A stretch of DNA of 64,000 nt from contig NZ_JAQSDA010000020.1 of assembly GCF_029945685.1 (NCBI RefSeq), forward strand, positions 174,044 through 238,043, in the 5' to 3' direction. The DNA is from Polaromonas sp. GTDB lineage: Bacteria > Pseudomonadota > Gammaproteobacteria > Burkholderiales > Burkholderiaceae_C. A program made the translations under genes and the position numbers. Of the stretch, positions 29,921 through 38,954 are shown in pieces. Positions within the stretch are counted from its first letter, which is position 1. Each line of letters opens with the position of its first letter. The notes under the pieces are model-generated. The model did not search any database and was not told the DNA's origin. It worked only from the letters and a program-made list of their open reading frames with translations.

Positions 29921-29958
29921 CAAACGCACCAGCGGGTTACCGCCCGCTGGTGCGTTTG
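29921..29958. terminator. Perfect 16-bp hairpin downstream of the Hsp70-like gene
   Basis: Arms CAAACGCACCAGCGGG and CCCGCTGGTGCGTTTG match perfectly around a 6-bp loop. It sits 48 bp past the stop of the Hsp70-like gene and has no U-tract on either strand, so it would be a strong mRNA-stabilising or factor-assisted terminator hairpin rather than a classic intrinsic terminator. Confidence 0.5.
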
Positions 29959-30006
29959 GGCATGTCCGGCATGAACTGCGGGTCGGGCCCGCCACGACAA
30001 CCAGGC

Positions 30007-31272
30007 TCAGCCGAACTTGCGCAGCGCATCGAGCGCCAGCCCGGTGCCAATGCTGCCGGACAAGTCCCCCTCGACGCGGCGCGCCTGCGGCAGCAGGGCC
30101 GCGATACGCGCCCGCAGCAGGGGCACGCTGCTCGACCCGCCGGTAAAAAACACCGTGTCCACCGCGCCGGCATCACGCAGCATGCCGCTCACGCTGCGCT
30201 CGACCGTTCCGACCAGCTCGCCGATGGCGCTGTCGAAATCGGCGCGCTGCAGCACCAGGGTGTCGCCAGGAGCGATGCGGCCCAGGTCCATGGACGTGCG
30301 GGACGCATCCGACAGCGCGATCTTGGCCTGCTCCACCTGCATGGCCAGCCAATGCCCGGCGCGTTCGCTCACCAGGCGCTGCAGGCGCGCGAGTTTGTCT
30401 TTCTCCTGCGCCTCTCGGTGAAGCTCGCCGATCTGCGACCCCGCCTGCCGGGTGTAGGCGAAGTTGATGGTGTGCCAGGTCGCCAGGTTGAAGTAAATCG
30501 ACGACGGCATCTGCAGCCCGTTTTTGAGCCGGCTGCCCAGGCCCAGCATCGGCATCACGCTGGCCAGGCTCAGGACCTTGTCGAAATCGGTGCCGCCTAG
30601 GTGCACACCGCCGCTGGCCAGGATGTCGTCCCGCCGGTCGGCCCGGCCGGCGCGCTCGGGCGCCAGGCACACCAGCGCAAAGTCCGAGGTTCCGCCGCCG
30701 ATGTCGACCACCAGCACCAGCTCTTCGCGGGTGATCTGCGACTCGTAGGCAAAGGCTGCGGCAATCGGTTCGTACTGGAAGGCAATGTCGCGCAGGCCCA
30801 CGCCGCGCGCGATCCCGGCCAGCGTGTTTTCGGCCTGCCGGTCGGCCGCGGCGTCGCCGTCGACAAAAAACACCGGCCGCCCGAGCACGGCGCGGGTGAA
30901 GTCACGGCCCGCCGCGTGTTCTGCGCGGCGCTTGAGTTCGCCGATGAACTGCGCCAGCAGCGCACGAAACGGCAGCGCGCGGCCGGCCACCTCGGTCTGC
31001 TCGTCGATCAGCGAGGTGCCGAGCAGGCTTTTGAGCGAACGCATCAAGCGCCCTTCATCGCCCGCCAGGTAGTCGGCCAGCGCGGCGCGGCCGTAACTGA
31101 TGTGCCCGTCTTCGGCGTGGAAAAACACGACCGACGGCAGGGTGGCCTTGCCGTCCTCCAGCGGCAGCAGAACCACCTGGCCGGGGCCGGCGCCGCCGCA
31201 GCCGGCTGTCGAGTTGGAGGTCCCGAAGTCGATGCCACAGGCATCGATCCACGCGGGAAAAGCGCCCGTCAT
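30007..31272 (-). CDS. yegD: Hsp70-like ATPase (YegD-type), nucleotide-binding domain only
   Basis: 421 aa, actin-like ATPase fold. Visible are the phosphate-1 loop CGIDFGTSNSTAG (residues 12-24), ADRQAENTLAGIARGVGLRDIAFQYEPIAAAF, the phosphate-2 loop VVDIGGGTSDFALVCLAP and the adenosine motif FFTGGSSSVPLLRARIAAL. The protein ends right after the nucleotide-binding domain; the DnaK peptide-binding domain is absent, as in E. coli YegD (450 aa). Function in this subfamily is unknown. Its ATG overlaps the stop of the gene upstream (31272-31790), so the two are co-translated. Confidence 0.85.
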   Translation of the reverse strand: MTGAFPAWIDACGIDFGTSNSTAGCGGAGPGQVVLLPLEDGKATLPSVVFFHAEDGHISYGRAALADYLAGDEGRLMRSLKSLLGTSLIDEQTEVAGRALPFRALLAQFIGELKRRAEHAAGRDFTRAVLGRPVFFVDGDAAADRQAENTLAGIARGVGLRDIAFQYEPIAAAFAYESQITREELVLVVDIGGGTSDFALVCLAPERAGRADRRDDILASGGVHLGGTDFDKVLSLASVMPMLGLGSRLKNGLQMPSSIYFNLATWHTINFAYTRQAGSQIGELHREAQEKDKLARLQRLVSERAGHWLAMQVEQAKIALSDASRTSMDLGRIAPGDTLVLQRADFDSAIGELVGTVERSVSGMLRDAGAVDTVFFTGGSSSVPLLRARIAALLPQARRVEGDLSGSIGTGLALDALRKFG

Positions 31273-31790
31273 CAGGGCTTGAGAAAACCGCCGTCGGCCC
31301 AGGCTGTGGCGCTGGCGCGGCTGAGCTTGAAGGCCGGCGACACGCGCACCTGCGCGAGGGGTTCACCCGCCTCGTCATGCGCACTGAGCAAGGCAGAAGG
31401 ATTGTCTTCGTCCGGCTCGATATCGAGCGACACGGTGATACGCGCGCCGCGCGATTCCACCTCCAGGCGCTGGTGCAGCGTGGCATGCAGTTGCTGCTCA
31501 TGCCGGCGCACAAATTCCGACGCGGTCTTGACGAGCGTGCTGAAGGCGGGGCCGTCGAGCGGCTTGGGGTTTTTCTTGTCGCGCCCCATGGTCCAGGGGC
31601 CCACCAGCGCAGGCTCGGGCTCTCCGTCCTTGATCATGGCGACGGCCCAGCCATCGTCGTCTTCGTTCTTCAGCACACGGGCCGTCCAGCCGTCGCCGCA
31701 CCACAGGCGCGGCTGCTGGACCGGGGCGTCGGGATCAGGAGAATGCCCGGAGGAAGAAGGGTCGGACGGGAAGCTGGCGGTGTCGGTCAC
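31272..31790 (-). CDS. Conserved hypothetical protein coupled to Hsp70-like gene
   Basis: 172 aa, cytoplasmic, no signal peptide or membrane helix. An acidic Ser/Pro/Asp-rich N-terminus (1-27) is followed by a globular region with RLWCGDGWTARVLKNEDDDGWAV and PALVGPWTMGRDKKNPKPL. It then has a helical stretch (STLVKTASEFVRRHEQQLH) and a beta-rich end. No known domain is recognised. Stop and start overlap by one base with the Hsp70-like ATPase gene, the only strong clue: it may be its partner or adaptor. Confidence 0.7.
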   Translation of the reverse strand: MTDTASFPSDPSSSGHSPDPDAPVQQPRLWCGDGWTARVLKNEDDDGWAVAMIKDGEPEPALVGPWTMGRDKKNPKPLDGPAFSTLVKTASEFVRRHEQQLHATLHQRLEVESRGARITVSLDIEPDEDNPSALLSAHDEAGEPLAQVRVSPAFKLSRASATAWADGGFLKP

Positions 31791-31992
31791 AGGGTGTCGT
31801 CTCAGTCAAAAAAAAGCGCGGCAATGCGCTGTCTGCAACGAGTCATTTTACGCCCGCACTCCGGTGCGCGGCCCGCGCCGGCCGACTGTTCTGCTTTGCA
31901 GAATCCGCTCCCCGCGTAAACCTTGATGACACGCCGGCCGCAGGCCGCTACGCTCAAATCTTCAGATTTTTGTAACCTCCGGAGACCTATCA

Positions 31993-32967
31993 ATGACCAA
32001 CCGCCGCGCGTTTATTGCCAGCACCACAGCGGCCGTGGCCGGTGTGGTCCTGCCCTCCCTGGGCCGTGCGCAGCAGGCCTTTCCATCCCGCCCCATCAAA
32101 TACATCTGCCCCTGGCCGGCAGGTGGCTCCACCGACGCCGTCATCCGTTCGCTCGCCGAAAGCGCCGGCAAGACCCTGGGCCAGACCATCATCGTCGAGA
32201 ACAAGCCCGGCGCCGGTGGCATGCTGGGCGCCATCGAGATGCTGAGCGCCAAACCCGACGGCTACACCCTGACGCAGATACCGCACGGCGTTTTCCGCAT
32301 TCCGCACATGCAGAAAACCGCTTACGACCCGCTCAAGGACTTCACCTGGATCGCCTGCCTGACCGGCTACACCTTTGGCCTGGTCGTGCCCGCCGATTCA
32401 CCGATCAAAAGCATCAAGGACCTGGTGGCCTACGCCAAGGCCAACCCCGAAAAATTCACCTATGGCTCGACCGGCACGGGCACCAGCCCGCACCTGGCAG
32501 TCGAGGAGTTTGCGCAGCGCGCCGGCATCAAGCTCACCCATGTGCCGTTCAAGGGCAACGCCGACAACATGCAGGCCATCCTGGGCGGCCACGTCATGGG
32601 GGCGAGCGACGCCACCGGCTGGGGCCCGCACGTGGAATCGGGCAAGCTGCGCCTGCTCGCCACCTACGGCAGCAAACGCACCAAGCGCTGGCCCAACGTG
32701 CCCACGCTCACCGAGCTGGGCTACGACACCGTGTCGGACTCGCCTTTCGGTGTTTGCGGACCCAAGGGCATGGACCCGGCCATCGTGGCGACCTTGCACG
32801 AAGCCTTCCGCAAAACGCTGAACGACCCGGCCGTGCTGGCCACCTTCGACAAGTACGACCAGTCGGTGATCTACATGAACACCGCGCAATACACCAAGTT
32901 CGCCCGTGAAACCTTTGCCGCTGAAAAAGCGACCATTGAGCGATTGGGCATGAGCTTCAAGGGCTGA
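31993..32967 (+). CDS. Bug-type (TctC) tripartite tricarboxylate receptor protein
   Basis: 324-aa periplasmic binding protein. A twin-arginine-like N-terminus (MTNRRAFIASTTAAVAGVVLP) is followed by the family pattern PSRPIKYICPWPAGGSTDAVIRSLAE, IIVENKPGAGGMLGAIE, and GSTGTGTSPHLAVEEF. Burkholderiales carry dozens to hundreds of such receptors, mostly without adjacent TctAB membrane subunits; none is adjacent here. The ligand is unknown. A strong intrinsic terminator follows at 33030-33063. Confidence 0.9.
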   Translation: MTNRRAFIASTTAAVAGVVLPSLGRAQQAFPSRPIKYICPWPAGGSTDAVIRSLAESAGKTLGQTIIVENKPGAGGMLGAIEMLSAKPDGYTLTQIPHGVFRIPHMQKTAYDPLKDFTWIACLTGYTFGLVVPADSPIKSIKDLVAYAKANPEKFTYGSTGTGTSPHLAVEEFAQRAGIKLTHVPFKGNADNMQAILGGHVMGASDATGWGPHVESGKLRLLATYGSKRTKRWPNVPTLTELGYDTVSDSPFGVCGPKGMDPAIVATLHEAFRKTLNDPAVLATFDKYDQSVIYMNTAQYTKFARETFAAEKATIERLGMSFKG

Positions 32968-33331
32968 GAGGCTAAGAAGCTGAGACCCGGGCCGGCCCGC
33001 CGGCGCTTAATTGGCAGGCAAACTGTCGCAAGCCACGACTGGCAAGCCTTTCGTGGCTTTTTTGCGGGCTTATCCACAGATTCGTGCACAGGATGCGTGG
33101 GCAACCTGGGTACCGCATTGGCGGGAGCACCCGGCACAGGGCATGCCTGCGGGTCACAATGCCGCCCTTGGGGAAGGCCAGCTCGCCTCAAGATGTACGG
33201 TTTTATTTTCATTTTGTTTCAATTTGACCAGCGTCTGGCCCAGGCCTCTTGTCCCCAGGATCCGGGCAGCGGCGAGTGGACCCCCAGCAGGCCTGCGTTA
33301 TGCTGGCTGTCTACCTTCTTCCGGTGTCGAC
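32968..33331 (+). other. Intergenic region after the Bug gene
   Basis: 364 bp. It holds the intrinsic terminator at 33030-33063 and, towards the right end, the presumed promoter for the Dsb-like lipoprotein gene. An in-frame extension of the Dsb-like ORF back to 33011 crosses the terminator and has no signal peptide at its start, so it is not taken as coding. No other feature is seen. Confidence 0.5.
33030..33063 (+). terminator. Intrinsic terminator after Bug receptor gene
   Basis: Stem AAGCCACGA / TCGTGGCTT with a 12-nt loop, directly followed by a run of six T. It stands about 60 bp past the stop of the Bug gene and is the clearest Rho-independent terminator in the window. Confidence 0.85.
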
Positions 33332-33928
33332 ATGACCTTCCAAGCTTTCAAGAATCTCCCGGCCATGCTGCTGGCAGCCACGCTGCTGTTGGCCGCCTGC
33401 CAGGACACGCCCGCGCCCGACGTGACGGCGAAAGGCGGTACCACCCCGGTGTCCACCGCAGTCATTGCCGCCGAGGCCAAGGGCTTCACCGCCGGTCAGG
33501 CCATGAGCGCACGCACGGTGTATGTGTTTTTTGATGCCCAGTGCCCGCACTGCACCGCGCTGTGGATGGCAGCCAAACCCCTGAAGTCGCAAGCCAGATT
33601 TGTCTGGATTCCCGTGGGTTTGCTGAACGCATCGAGCACGGCCCAGGGCGCGACGCTGCTGGCCGCCAAAGACCCGGTGGCGGCGATGGATGAGCACGAA
33701 GCGTCCATGCAGGCCAAGGGCGGCGGCATCAGTGCCGGCAGCGACATCGCCGCGCAAAAGGAAATGGTGGCAAAAAACACCGCGCTGCTGACCCGCCTTG
33801 GCTTTGCTTCGATCCCGACCATCATCGGCACCCATGCCCAGAGCGGCGCGCTGGTGACGCAGGAGGGTTCCATGCCGACCGCGGCCCTGGCCGCGCTGCT
33901 CGGCCTGCAGGTGCCCCCTGCGCAGTAG
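33332..33928 (+). CDS. Thioredoxin-fold lipoprotein, DsbC/DsbG-like
   Basis: 198 aa. The signal peptide ends in a lipobox (LAAC, Cys23). The domain has the redox motif FFDAQCPHCTALW (Cys71, Cys74) and a downstream cis-proline loop (FASIPTIIG), both hallmarks of the Dsb thioredoxin fold. It lacks an N-terminal dimerisation domain of DsbC/DsbG size, so it resembles the catalytic domain alone anchored to a membrane as a lipoprotein. It probably reduces or isomerises disulfides in envelope proteins. The start ATG at 33332 is set by the signal peptide. Confidence 0.82.
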   Translation: MTFQAFKNLPAMLLAATLLLAACQDTPAPDVTAKGGTTPVSTAVIAAEAKGFTAGQAMSARTVYVFFDAQCPHCTALWMAAKPLKSQARFVWIPVGLLNASSTAQGATLLAAKDPVAAMDEHEASMQAKGGGISAGSDIAAQKEMVAKNTALLTRLGFASIPTIIGTHAQSGALVTQEGSMPTAALAALLGLQVPPAQ

Positions 33929-33940
33929 GCAACCTGCTTT

Positions 33941-34003
33941 TTTGCAGTAAAAAGCAGCTGCAGCCCAATAAGGGCGGGCGCAAGCAGCTCTCTTTTTAAT
34001 AGC
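33941..34003 (-). repeat. 63-bp dispersed repeat, intergenic copy before serA end
   Basis: On the minus strand it starts GCTATTAAAAAGAGAGC, core TGCTTGCGCC, then TTATTGGGCTGCAGC and a T-rich end. It lies between the convergent Dsb-like gene and serA. Confidence 0.8.
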
Positions 34004-34019
34004 TGCCTGCCGGCGAAAC

Positions 34020-35249
34020 CTAGAACAGCACGCGGCTGCGGATGGTCCCGGGCACGCCGGCCAGTTTGGCCAGCGCCATGTCCGAAGAAGCAGCGTCGAT
34101 GTCGATCACCACATAACCAATGGCTTCGTTGGTCTGCAGAAACTGCGACGCGATGTTGATGTTGTTGTCCGAAAACACGCGGTTGATCTCTGCCAGCACA
34201 CCGGGCACGTTGCGGTGGATGTGCAGCAGCCGGTGTTTACCCGGGTGCGCCGGCAGCGCCACCTCGGGGAAGTTGACGGACGAGGTCGAGGTGCCGTTGT
34301 CGCTGTACTTGACCAGCTTTTCCGCGACTTCGACGCCGATGTTTTCCTGCGCCTCCATGGTGGAGCCGCCGACGTGCGGCGTCAGGATCACATTGTCCAG
34401 GCCGCGCAGCGGCGACTCGAACACGTCCTTGTTGCTCTTCGGCTCGACCGGGAACACGTCGATCGCCGCACCCAGGAGTTTTTTCTGGCGCAGGGCCTCG
34501 GCGAGCGGCTCGATCTCGACCACGGTGCCGCGCGAGGCATTGATCAGCACGCTGCCGGGCTTCATGGCCGCGATCTCGGCCGCGCCCATCATCCACTGCG
34601 TGGCCTGGGTCTCGGGCACATGCAGGCTGACCACATCGGACTGGGCCAGCAGGTCCGTGAGCTTGCCGGCCTGGCGTGCATTGCCCAGCGGCAGCTTGGT
34701 GACCACGTCGAAAAACACCACATGCATGCCCAGCGCCTCGGCCAGCACCGACAGCTGCGTGCCGATGGAGCCGTAACCGACGATGCCCAGCGTCTTGCCG
34801 CGGATCTCGTAGGCGTTCTCGGCCGACTTGAGCCAGCCGCCGCGGTGGGCAACGGCACTTTTCTCGGGCACGCCGCGCAGCAGCAAAATCGCCTCGGCCA
34901 GCACCAGCTCGGCCACCGAACGGGTGTTGGAAAACGGCGCGTTGAACACAGCAATGCCGCGCTCGCGCGCCGCATTCAGGTCCACCTGGTTGGTGCCTAT
35001 GCAAAAGCAGCCGACGGCCGCCAGTTTGGTCGCATGGGCAAACACATCGGCGCTCAGCTGGGTGCGCGAACGGATGCCGACAAAATGGGCGTCGGCGATC
35101 TTGCGCTTGAGCTCGTCGCCCTCCAGGGCTCCTGTCAGGCTTTCAATCTGCGTGTAACCCGCCGCCTGCAGCACCGCCACGGCCGAAGGGTGGATGCCCT
35201 CCAGCAGGAGGAACTTGATCTTTTTCTTGTCGGTCGAGGTTTTGCTCAT
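34020..35249 (-). CDS. serA: D-3-phosphoglycerate dehydrogenase, E. coli SerA type
   Basis: 409-aa first enzyme of serine synthesis. It has the substrate-binding half with FVGIRSRTQLS, the invariant GCFCIGTNQVDL and VFNAPFSNTRSVAELV, and the NAD-binding GYGSIGTQLSVLAEALG. The NASRGTVVEIEPL and LTPHVGGSTMEAQ catalytic segments follow, and a C-terminal ACT domain (about 335-409, HRLLHIHRNVPGVLAEIN) allows serine feedback inhibition. Length equals E. coli SerA (410 aa). Start ATG at 35249 gives the expected MSKTSTDKKKIKFLLLEG N-terminus. Confidence 0.95.
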   Translation of the reverse strand: MSKTSTDKKKIKFLLLEGIHPSAVAVLQAAGYTQIESLTGALEGDELKRKIADAHFVGIRSRTQLSADVFAHATKLAAVGCFCIGTNQVDLNAARERGIAVFNAPFSNTRSVAELVLAEAILLLRGVPEKSAVAHRGGWLKSAENAYEIRGKTLGIVGYGSIGTQLSVLAEALGMHVVFFDVVTKLPLGNARQAGKLTDLLAQSDVVSLHVPETQATQWMMGAAEIAAMKPGSVLINASRGTVVEIEPLAEALRQKKLLGAAIDVFPVEPKSNKDVFESPLRGLDNVILTPHVGGSTMEAQENIGVEVAEKLVKYSDNGTSTSSVNFPEVALPAHPGKHRLLHIHRNVPGVLAEINRVFSDNNINIASQFLQTNEAIGYVVIDIDAASSDMALAKLAGVPGTIRSRVLF

Positions 35250-35377
35250 GGCGCTCAGGCAGGTGGTGGAGCACCGAAGTATGAACCAAGGCCTGCGGGC
35301 GGGTCGCCCGGGCCGCTTTTGCCCGCACGGCCAAAAGGTTGTCGCAACCGCGCGGTCGCGCTTTGCCGCCCAGCCTC

Positions 35378-36322
35378 TCAGTCGACCGGTGCAGGCGCCT
35401 CGCGTGCCAGGGTCTGGCGCCGGCTGGTGAACTGCGCCAGCGCCACCCCCACCAGCGTCAGCGCGGCCCCGGCCAGCTTGATGGTCGTGTACTGCTCGCC
35501 GGCAAACAGCCAGGCCACCAGGCCGGCGACCGGCGGCATCAGATACATCAGCGGCGCGGTGCGGGCCACGCCGCGCACCGCGTTGACCCAGCCCCAGACG
35601 AGCCAGCCGAGAAAGGCCGACACCGTGACCGACCAGACCAGGCTGGCCCACACCGCCAGCGAGGCGCTGCCCCAGGGCGCCGCCAGACCGTCAGGCAGGG
35701 AAAACAGCAGCACCGGCACGCTGCCGAGCAGGGTTGCATAGGCCATGGTCACGACGCCGCCGTGGCGCTCGATCAGCGGTTTGGCGGCCACCGTGTACCA
35801 GGAGAAAAAACTTGCCGCGACGAGCAGGAACAGGTCCCCGCCGGTGGCGCGCCAGTTACCGCCCAGCAGCTTGTCGGACAGGAAAATCAGCACGCCGGCA
35901 AAAGCCACGGCCACCCCGCCCATCTGCGCCCTGTGCAGTTTCTCCACCCCCATGAAACGCAGGATCAGCAGCGTGAAGATGGGGCCGCAGGCCAGGATCA
36001 GGGAGCTCGAAAACGCGGTGGACCAGTGGATGCCGTAAGTCACCATGCCCACATGCAGGAAATGCCCGGCAAAGCCGAGGCGCGCGAGTTGCCAGAACTC
36101 CCGGCGCGTGATGCGCGGAAAGCGCGTTCCATAACGCCAGACCAGCAAGGCCAGCGCACACAGCGGCATGATCAGGTAACGGGCAAACAGGAAGCCACCC
36201 GGACCCACCACGTTGAAGACAAACTTCTGCAACGAAAAGTTGATGCCCCAGATCACCACCAGAACCAGCGCGGCGGCCAGGGCCATGGACGCCCGGCGGA
36301 GCTTTTTCTGTTCGGGGGTCAT
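35378..36322 (-). CDS. EamA-family (DMT) transporter
   Basis: 314-aa inner-membrane protein with about ten helices and two EamA repeats. The first has KFVFNVVGPGGFLFARYLIMPL and GVLIFLSDKLLGGNW at its end; the second has YATLLGSVPVLLFSLPDGL and YLMPPVAGLVAWLFAGEQ. It is a different paralogue from the one at 28413-29300. It lies 128 bp upstream of serA on the same strand, so amino-acid export is conceivable, but the substrate cannot be read from sequence. Confidence 0.85.
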   Translation of the reverse strand: MTPEQKKLRRASMALAAALVLVVIWGINFSLQKFVFNVVGPGGFLFARYLIMPLCALALLVWRYGTRFPRITRREFWQLARLGFAGHFLHVGMVTYGIHWSTAFSSSLILACGPIFTLLILRFMGVEKLHRAQMGGVAVAFAGVLIFLSDKLLGGNWRATGGDLFLLVAASFFSWYTVAAKPLIERHGGVVTMAYATLLGSVPVLLFSLPDGLAAPWGSASLAVWASLVWSVTVSAFLGWLVWGWVNAVRGVARTAPLMYLMPPVAGLVAWLFAGEQYTTIKLAGAALTLVGVALAQFTSRRQTLAREAPAPVD

Positions 36323-36342
36323 CGCGCTGTGTTTCGTGAAAA

Positions 36343-36405
36343 TTTGAGGTCAAACAGGCCTTCAGCCCAATGGATACAGGCGCTAGCAGCTATCAATTTG
36401 GAAGC
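36343..36405 (-). repeat. 63-bp dispersed repeat, intergenic copy upstream of second EamA gene
   Basis: Minus-strand reading begins GCTTCCAAATTGATAGC, core TGCTAGCGCC, then CATTGGGCTGAAGGCC, ending in CTCAA. It lies between the hybrid kinase gene and the EamA gene, covering most of the 136-bp gap. Confidence 0.8.
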
Positions 36406-36458
36406 ATGCCAGTTCCCGACCCATGTCGCAGGGCCGCCGCGCCGACGCCGGGCGGGCT

Positions 36459-38705
36459 TCAGAGATTGCTGCCGACCAGCGCCTCCAGCCGGGCCGGGTC
36501 CACCGGCTTGGTGAAGTGGTGGTCAAAGCCGGCCTCCTGCGCCTTGCGTTTGTCGTCGGCCTGACCCCATCCGGTCAGGGCGACGACGACCGGGGCAGGC
36601 ACCTGGCCGAGAGCGCGAATCCAGCGGCAGGCTTCGTAGCCGTCCATGCGCGGCATGCCGATGTCCAGAAAAATGATGTCGGGCCGGAAGGCCGCAGTCA
36701 CCTCGATGGCCTCGGTGCCGTCATGCGCGGTGCGCACCTCGTGGCCCAGCATGCCCAGCAGGCTGGCCAGCGTCACGGCGGCATCGACATTGTCGTCGGT
36801 GACCAGAATGCGGCGCGGCTCGAAAACACCTTCGGGGTGCCGGACCGGCGCCGGCGCCGCGGCCTGGGCCGTGCCTGACTCTGCCGCAGCCGGCGTGGCG
36901 GCAGCGTCGGCCACGGGTAGCCAGACGATAAAGCGGCTGCCGGGGCCGTCGCTGCGGCTTTCGGCCCGAATGCTGCCGCCGTGCATCTCGACAATCTTGC
37001 GCACCAGCGTCAGGCCGATGCCCAGTCCGCCCTGGGCCTGCGGCGTGGCCGGGCTGGGCTCGCCCTGAACGAACATGTCGAAGATACGGGTGCTCAGGTG
37101 CTCGGGTACCCCGATGCCGTTGTCCTCGATGCTGACCGTCACGCCGTGAACGTCGGCGGCCACGTACAGCGCCACCGAGCCGCCTTCGGGCGTGTATTTC
37201 GCGGCGTTGTTGAGCAGGTTGGTGAACGCCTGCGACAGGCGCACCAGGTCGGCCGTGAGCACAATCGGCTGGTCCGGCATGGTGACGGTGAACACGTGCT
37301 GCCGCTCGAGGAGGACCGGCCGGCTGGTTTCCGCCGCACTGCTGATGACGTCCCCGAGCCGTATCGGCTCAAGGCGCAGCCCCAGCTTGCCGCGGCTGAT
37401 GCGGCTGACATCGAGCAGGTCATCGACCAGGCGTGTCAGGTGCGCAATCTGGCGCTCCATGATGGCCCGGGTGCGCTCCAGGACGGCCGGATCGTTCGCC
37501 CCCAGCCGCAGGATTTCCGCGCTGGCGCGCAGCGGTGCCAGCGGGTTGCGCAACTCATGGGCCAGCATGGCCAGGAACTCGTCCTTCATGCGGCTCATCT
37601 GCTCGGCCTCGCTGCGCGCGGCGCGCTCGTTGTCGAGCAGCTTCTCACGTTCCTGCGCGGCCTGCCGGGCCACTTCATACAGCCGGGCGTTGTCGATGGA
37701 CACGCCGGCCTGCGCAGCAATGCCGGTCACCAGCCTTTCGGCCCGTTCGTCGAAAACACAGGCATCCGGATGGCCGAAAAACAGGCCCCCTATCACCTCC
37801 GCAGAACCCGACGCCACCGGCACGGCCAGGTAACTGCGGATAGCCACACCCCCCGGCCAGGCCGCGGCGTCGTAGCGCGCGTCCTTCGACAGGTCGTCGA
37901 GATGGACCATCGGCGCGCCGCTGAGCGTGAGATCGAACAGCACACCGGCCTGCGGCAGGCCGCAGCTGTCGAAATCTTCCGCAGCGATGCCAGCCACCGT
38001 TCGCAGGAACGGGCTGTGGCCGCCAGGGGCCGCGGTGTTGTAGAAAAAGGCCCCCACCGTGGCGCCGCTGACCTCCGTGGCCGCGTCAATGACCGCCTGC
38101 GCCAGCATGCGCACGTCGAGCTTGGCCGTCAGGATGGTGCCGGTCTTGTTGAGCAGTTCCAGCACACGGGCCTTTTTGCGCAGGGCATCCTCGGTGCGGC
38201 GCTGTTCCGTGATGTCGCGAAACACCCAAACCCGCCCGACATGCTGGCCTTCCACCACCTGGATCTTGGAAGTACGTTCATAAACCCGGCCGTCGCGCAG
38301 CTGCAGCAGGTCAAAACTTTCCGCCGGCAAGTGTCGGTAGATATCATGGACCCGGTCGATGAAATGTTGGGTATCCTGGACCTGCCGGCCCACCTCCGGC
38401 AGCAGCCTTTCGTGGTCGCGAAAGGCCAAGAGTTCGTCGGGCAGCCCCCACATGCGGACGTACTGCTGGTTGAAACCCGTGACGTGCGCGTCGTCATCGG
38501 TGACCAGGATGCCGTCGCGGCTGGCCTCGAGGGTGGCCCGCATCATGGACAGCGACAACGCCAGTTCAGCCGTTTTCTGCCCCAGCCCGTCCCTGGCGGC
38601 CACCCGCACCCCTTCGGCCTGCTGGCGTGCCTGCAGAATGCTCTGCGCGTTCTGCAGGGCGACCGAGCGCTGCTGGCGGTCTTCGTCGTCGGAGGCCTGC
38701 ATCAT
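36459..38705 (-). CDS. Hybrid sensor histidine kinase, PAS-GAF-HisKA-HATPase-REC
   Basis: 748-aa cytoplasmic sensor without membrane helices. Order: N-terminal coiled coil, PAS domain (about 55-175, ILVTDDDAHVTGFNQQYVRMWG), GAF domain (about 190-345), coiled coil, and HisKA with the phosphoacceptor His383 in AHELRNPLAPLRA. The ATPase follows with NLLNNAAKYTPEGG, IEDNGIGVPE and GGLGIGLTLVRK, and last a receiver domain with Asp681 in IIFLDIGMPRMDG. No response regulator or HPt gene is adjacent, so the output partner is elsewhere. The gene stands alone, divergent from the Mrr-like gene. Confidence 0.9.
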   Translation of the reverse strand: MMQASDDEDRQQRSVALQNAQSILQARQQAEGVRVAARDGLGQKTAELALSLSMMRATLEASRDGILVTDDDAHVTGFNQQYVRMWGLPDELLAFRDHERLLPEVGRQVQDTQHFIDRVHDIYRHLPAESFDLLQLRDGRVYERTSKIQVVEGQHVGRVWVFRDITEQRRTEDALRKKARVLELLNKTGTILTAKLDVRMLAQAVIDAATEVSGATVGAFFYNTAAPGGHSPFLRTVAGIAAEDFDSCGLPQAGVLFDLTLSGAPMVHLDDLSKDARYDAAAWPGGVAIRSYLAVPVASGSAEVIGGLFFGHPDACVFDERAERLVTGIAAQAGVSIDNARLYEVARQAAQEREKLLDNERAARSEAEQMSRMKDEFLAMLAHELRNPLAPLRASAEILRLGANDPAVLERTRAIMERQIAHLTRLVDDLLDVSRISRGKLGLRLEPIRLGDVISSAAETSRPVLLERQHVFTVTMPDQPIVLTADLVRLSQAFTNLLNNAAKYTPEGGSVALYVAADVHGVTVSIEDNGIGVPEHLSTRIFDMFVQGEPSPATPQAQGGLGIGLTLVRKIVEMHGGSIRAESRSDGPGSRFIVWLPVADAAATPAAAESGTAQAAAPAPVRHPEGVFEPRRILVTDDNVDAAVTLASLLGMLGHEVRTAHDGTEAIEVTAAFRPDIIFLDIGMPRMDGYEACRWIRALGQVPAPVVVALTGWGQADDKRKAQEAGFDHHFTKPVDPARLEALVGSNL

Positions 38706-38954
38706 CGTCCTTCGTCAGGGATCTCTGCCCTGGTCCGGACCGGCGACACTGCGCTAACAGGCATGCGCGGGCACGGCTGGAGGTGCAGGGGCTGTGAAAT
38801 GCTGCCAATAGGCGGGAGCGCAATCTGCATGGTGCTTTACTATAAGGAAGTTCGATCCGTGCGTGTGTAGGTCAAAGCGGATTGTGAAACAAAACCCCGC
38901 TTTCCCAACCTCTGCCGCCCATGCCCGCCTGTCCCCTCACCCGAAAGGAAGACC

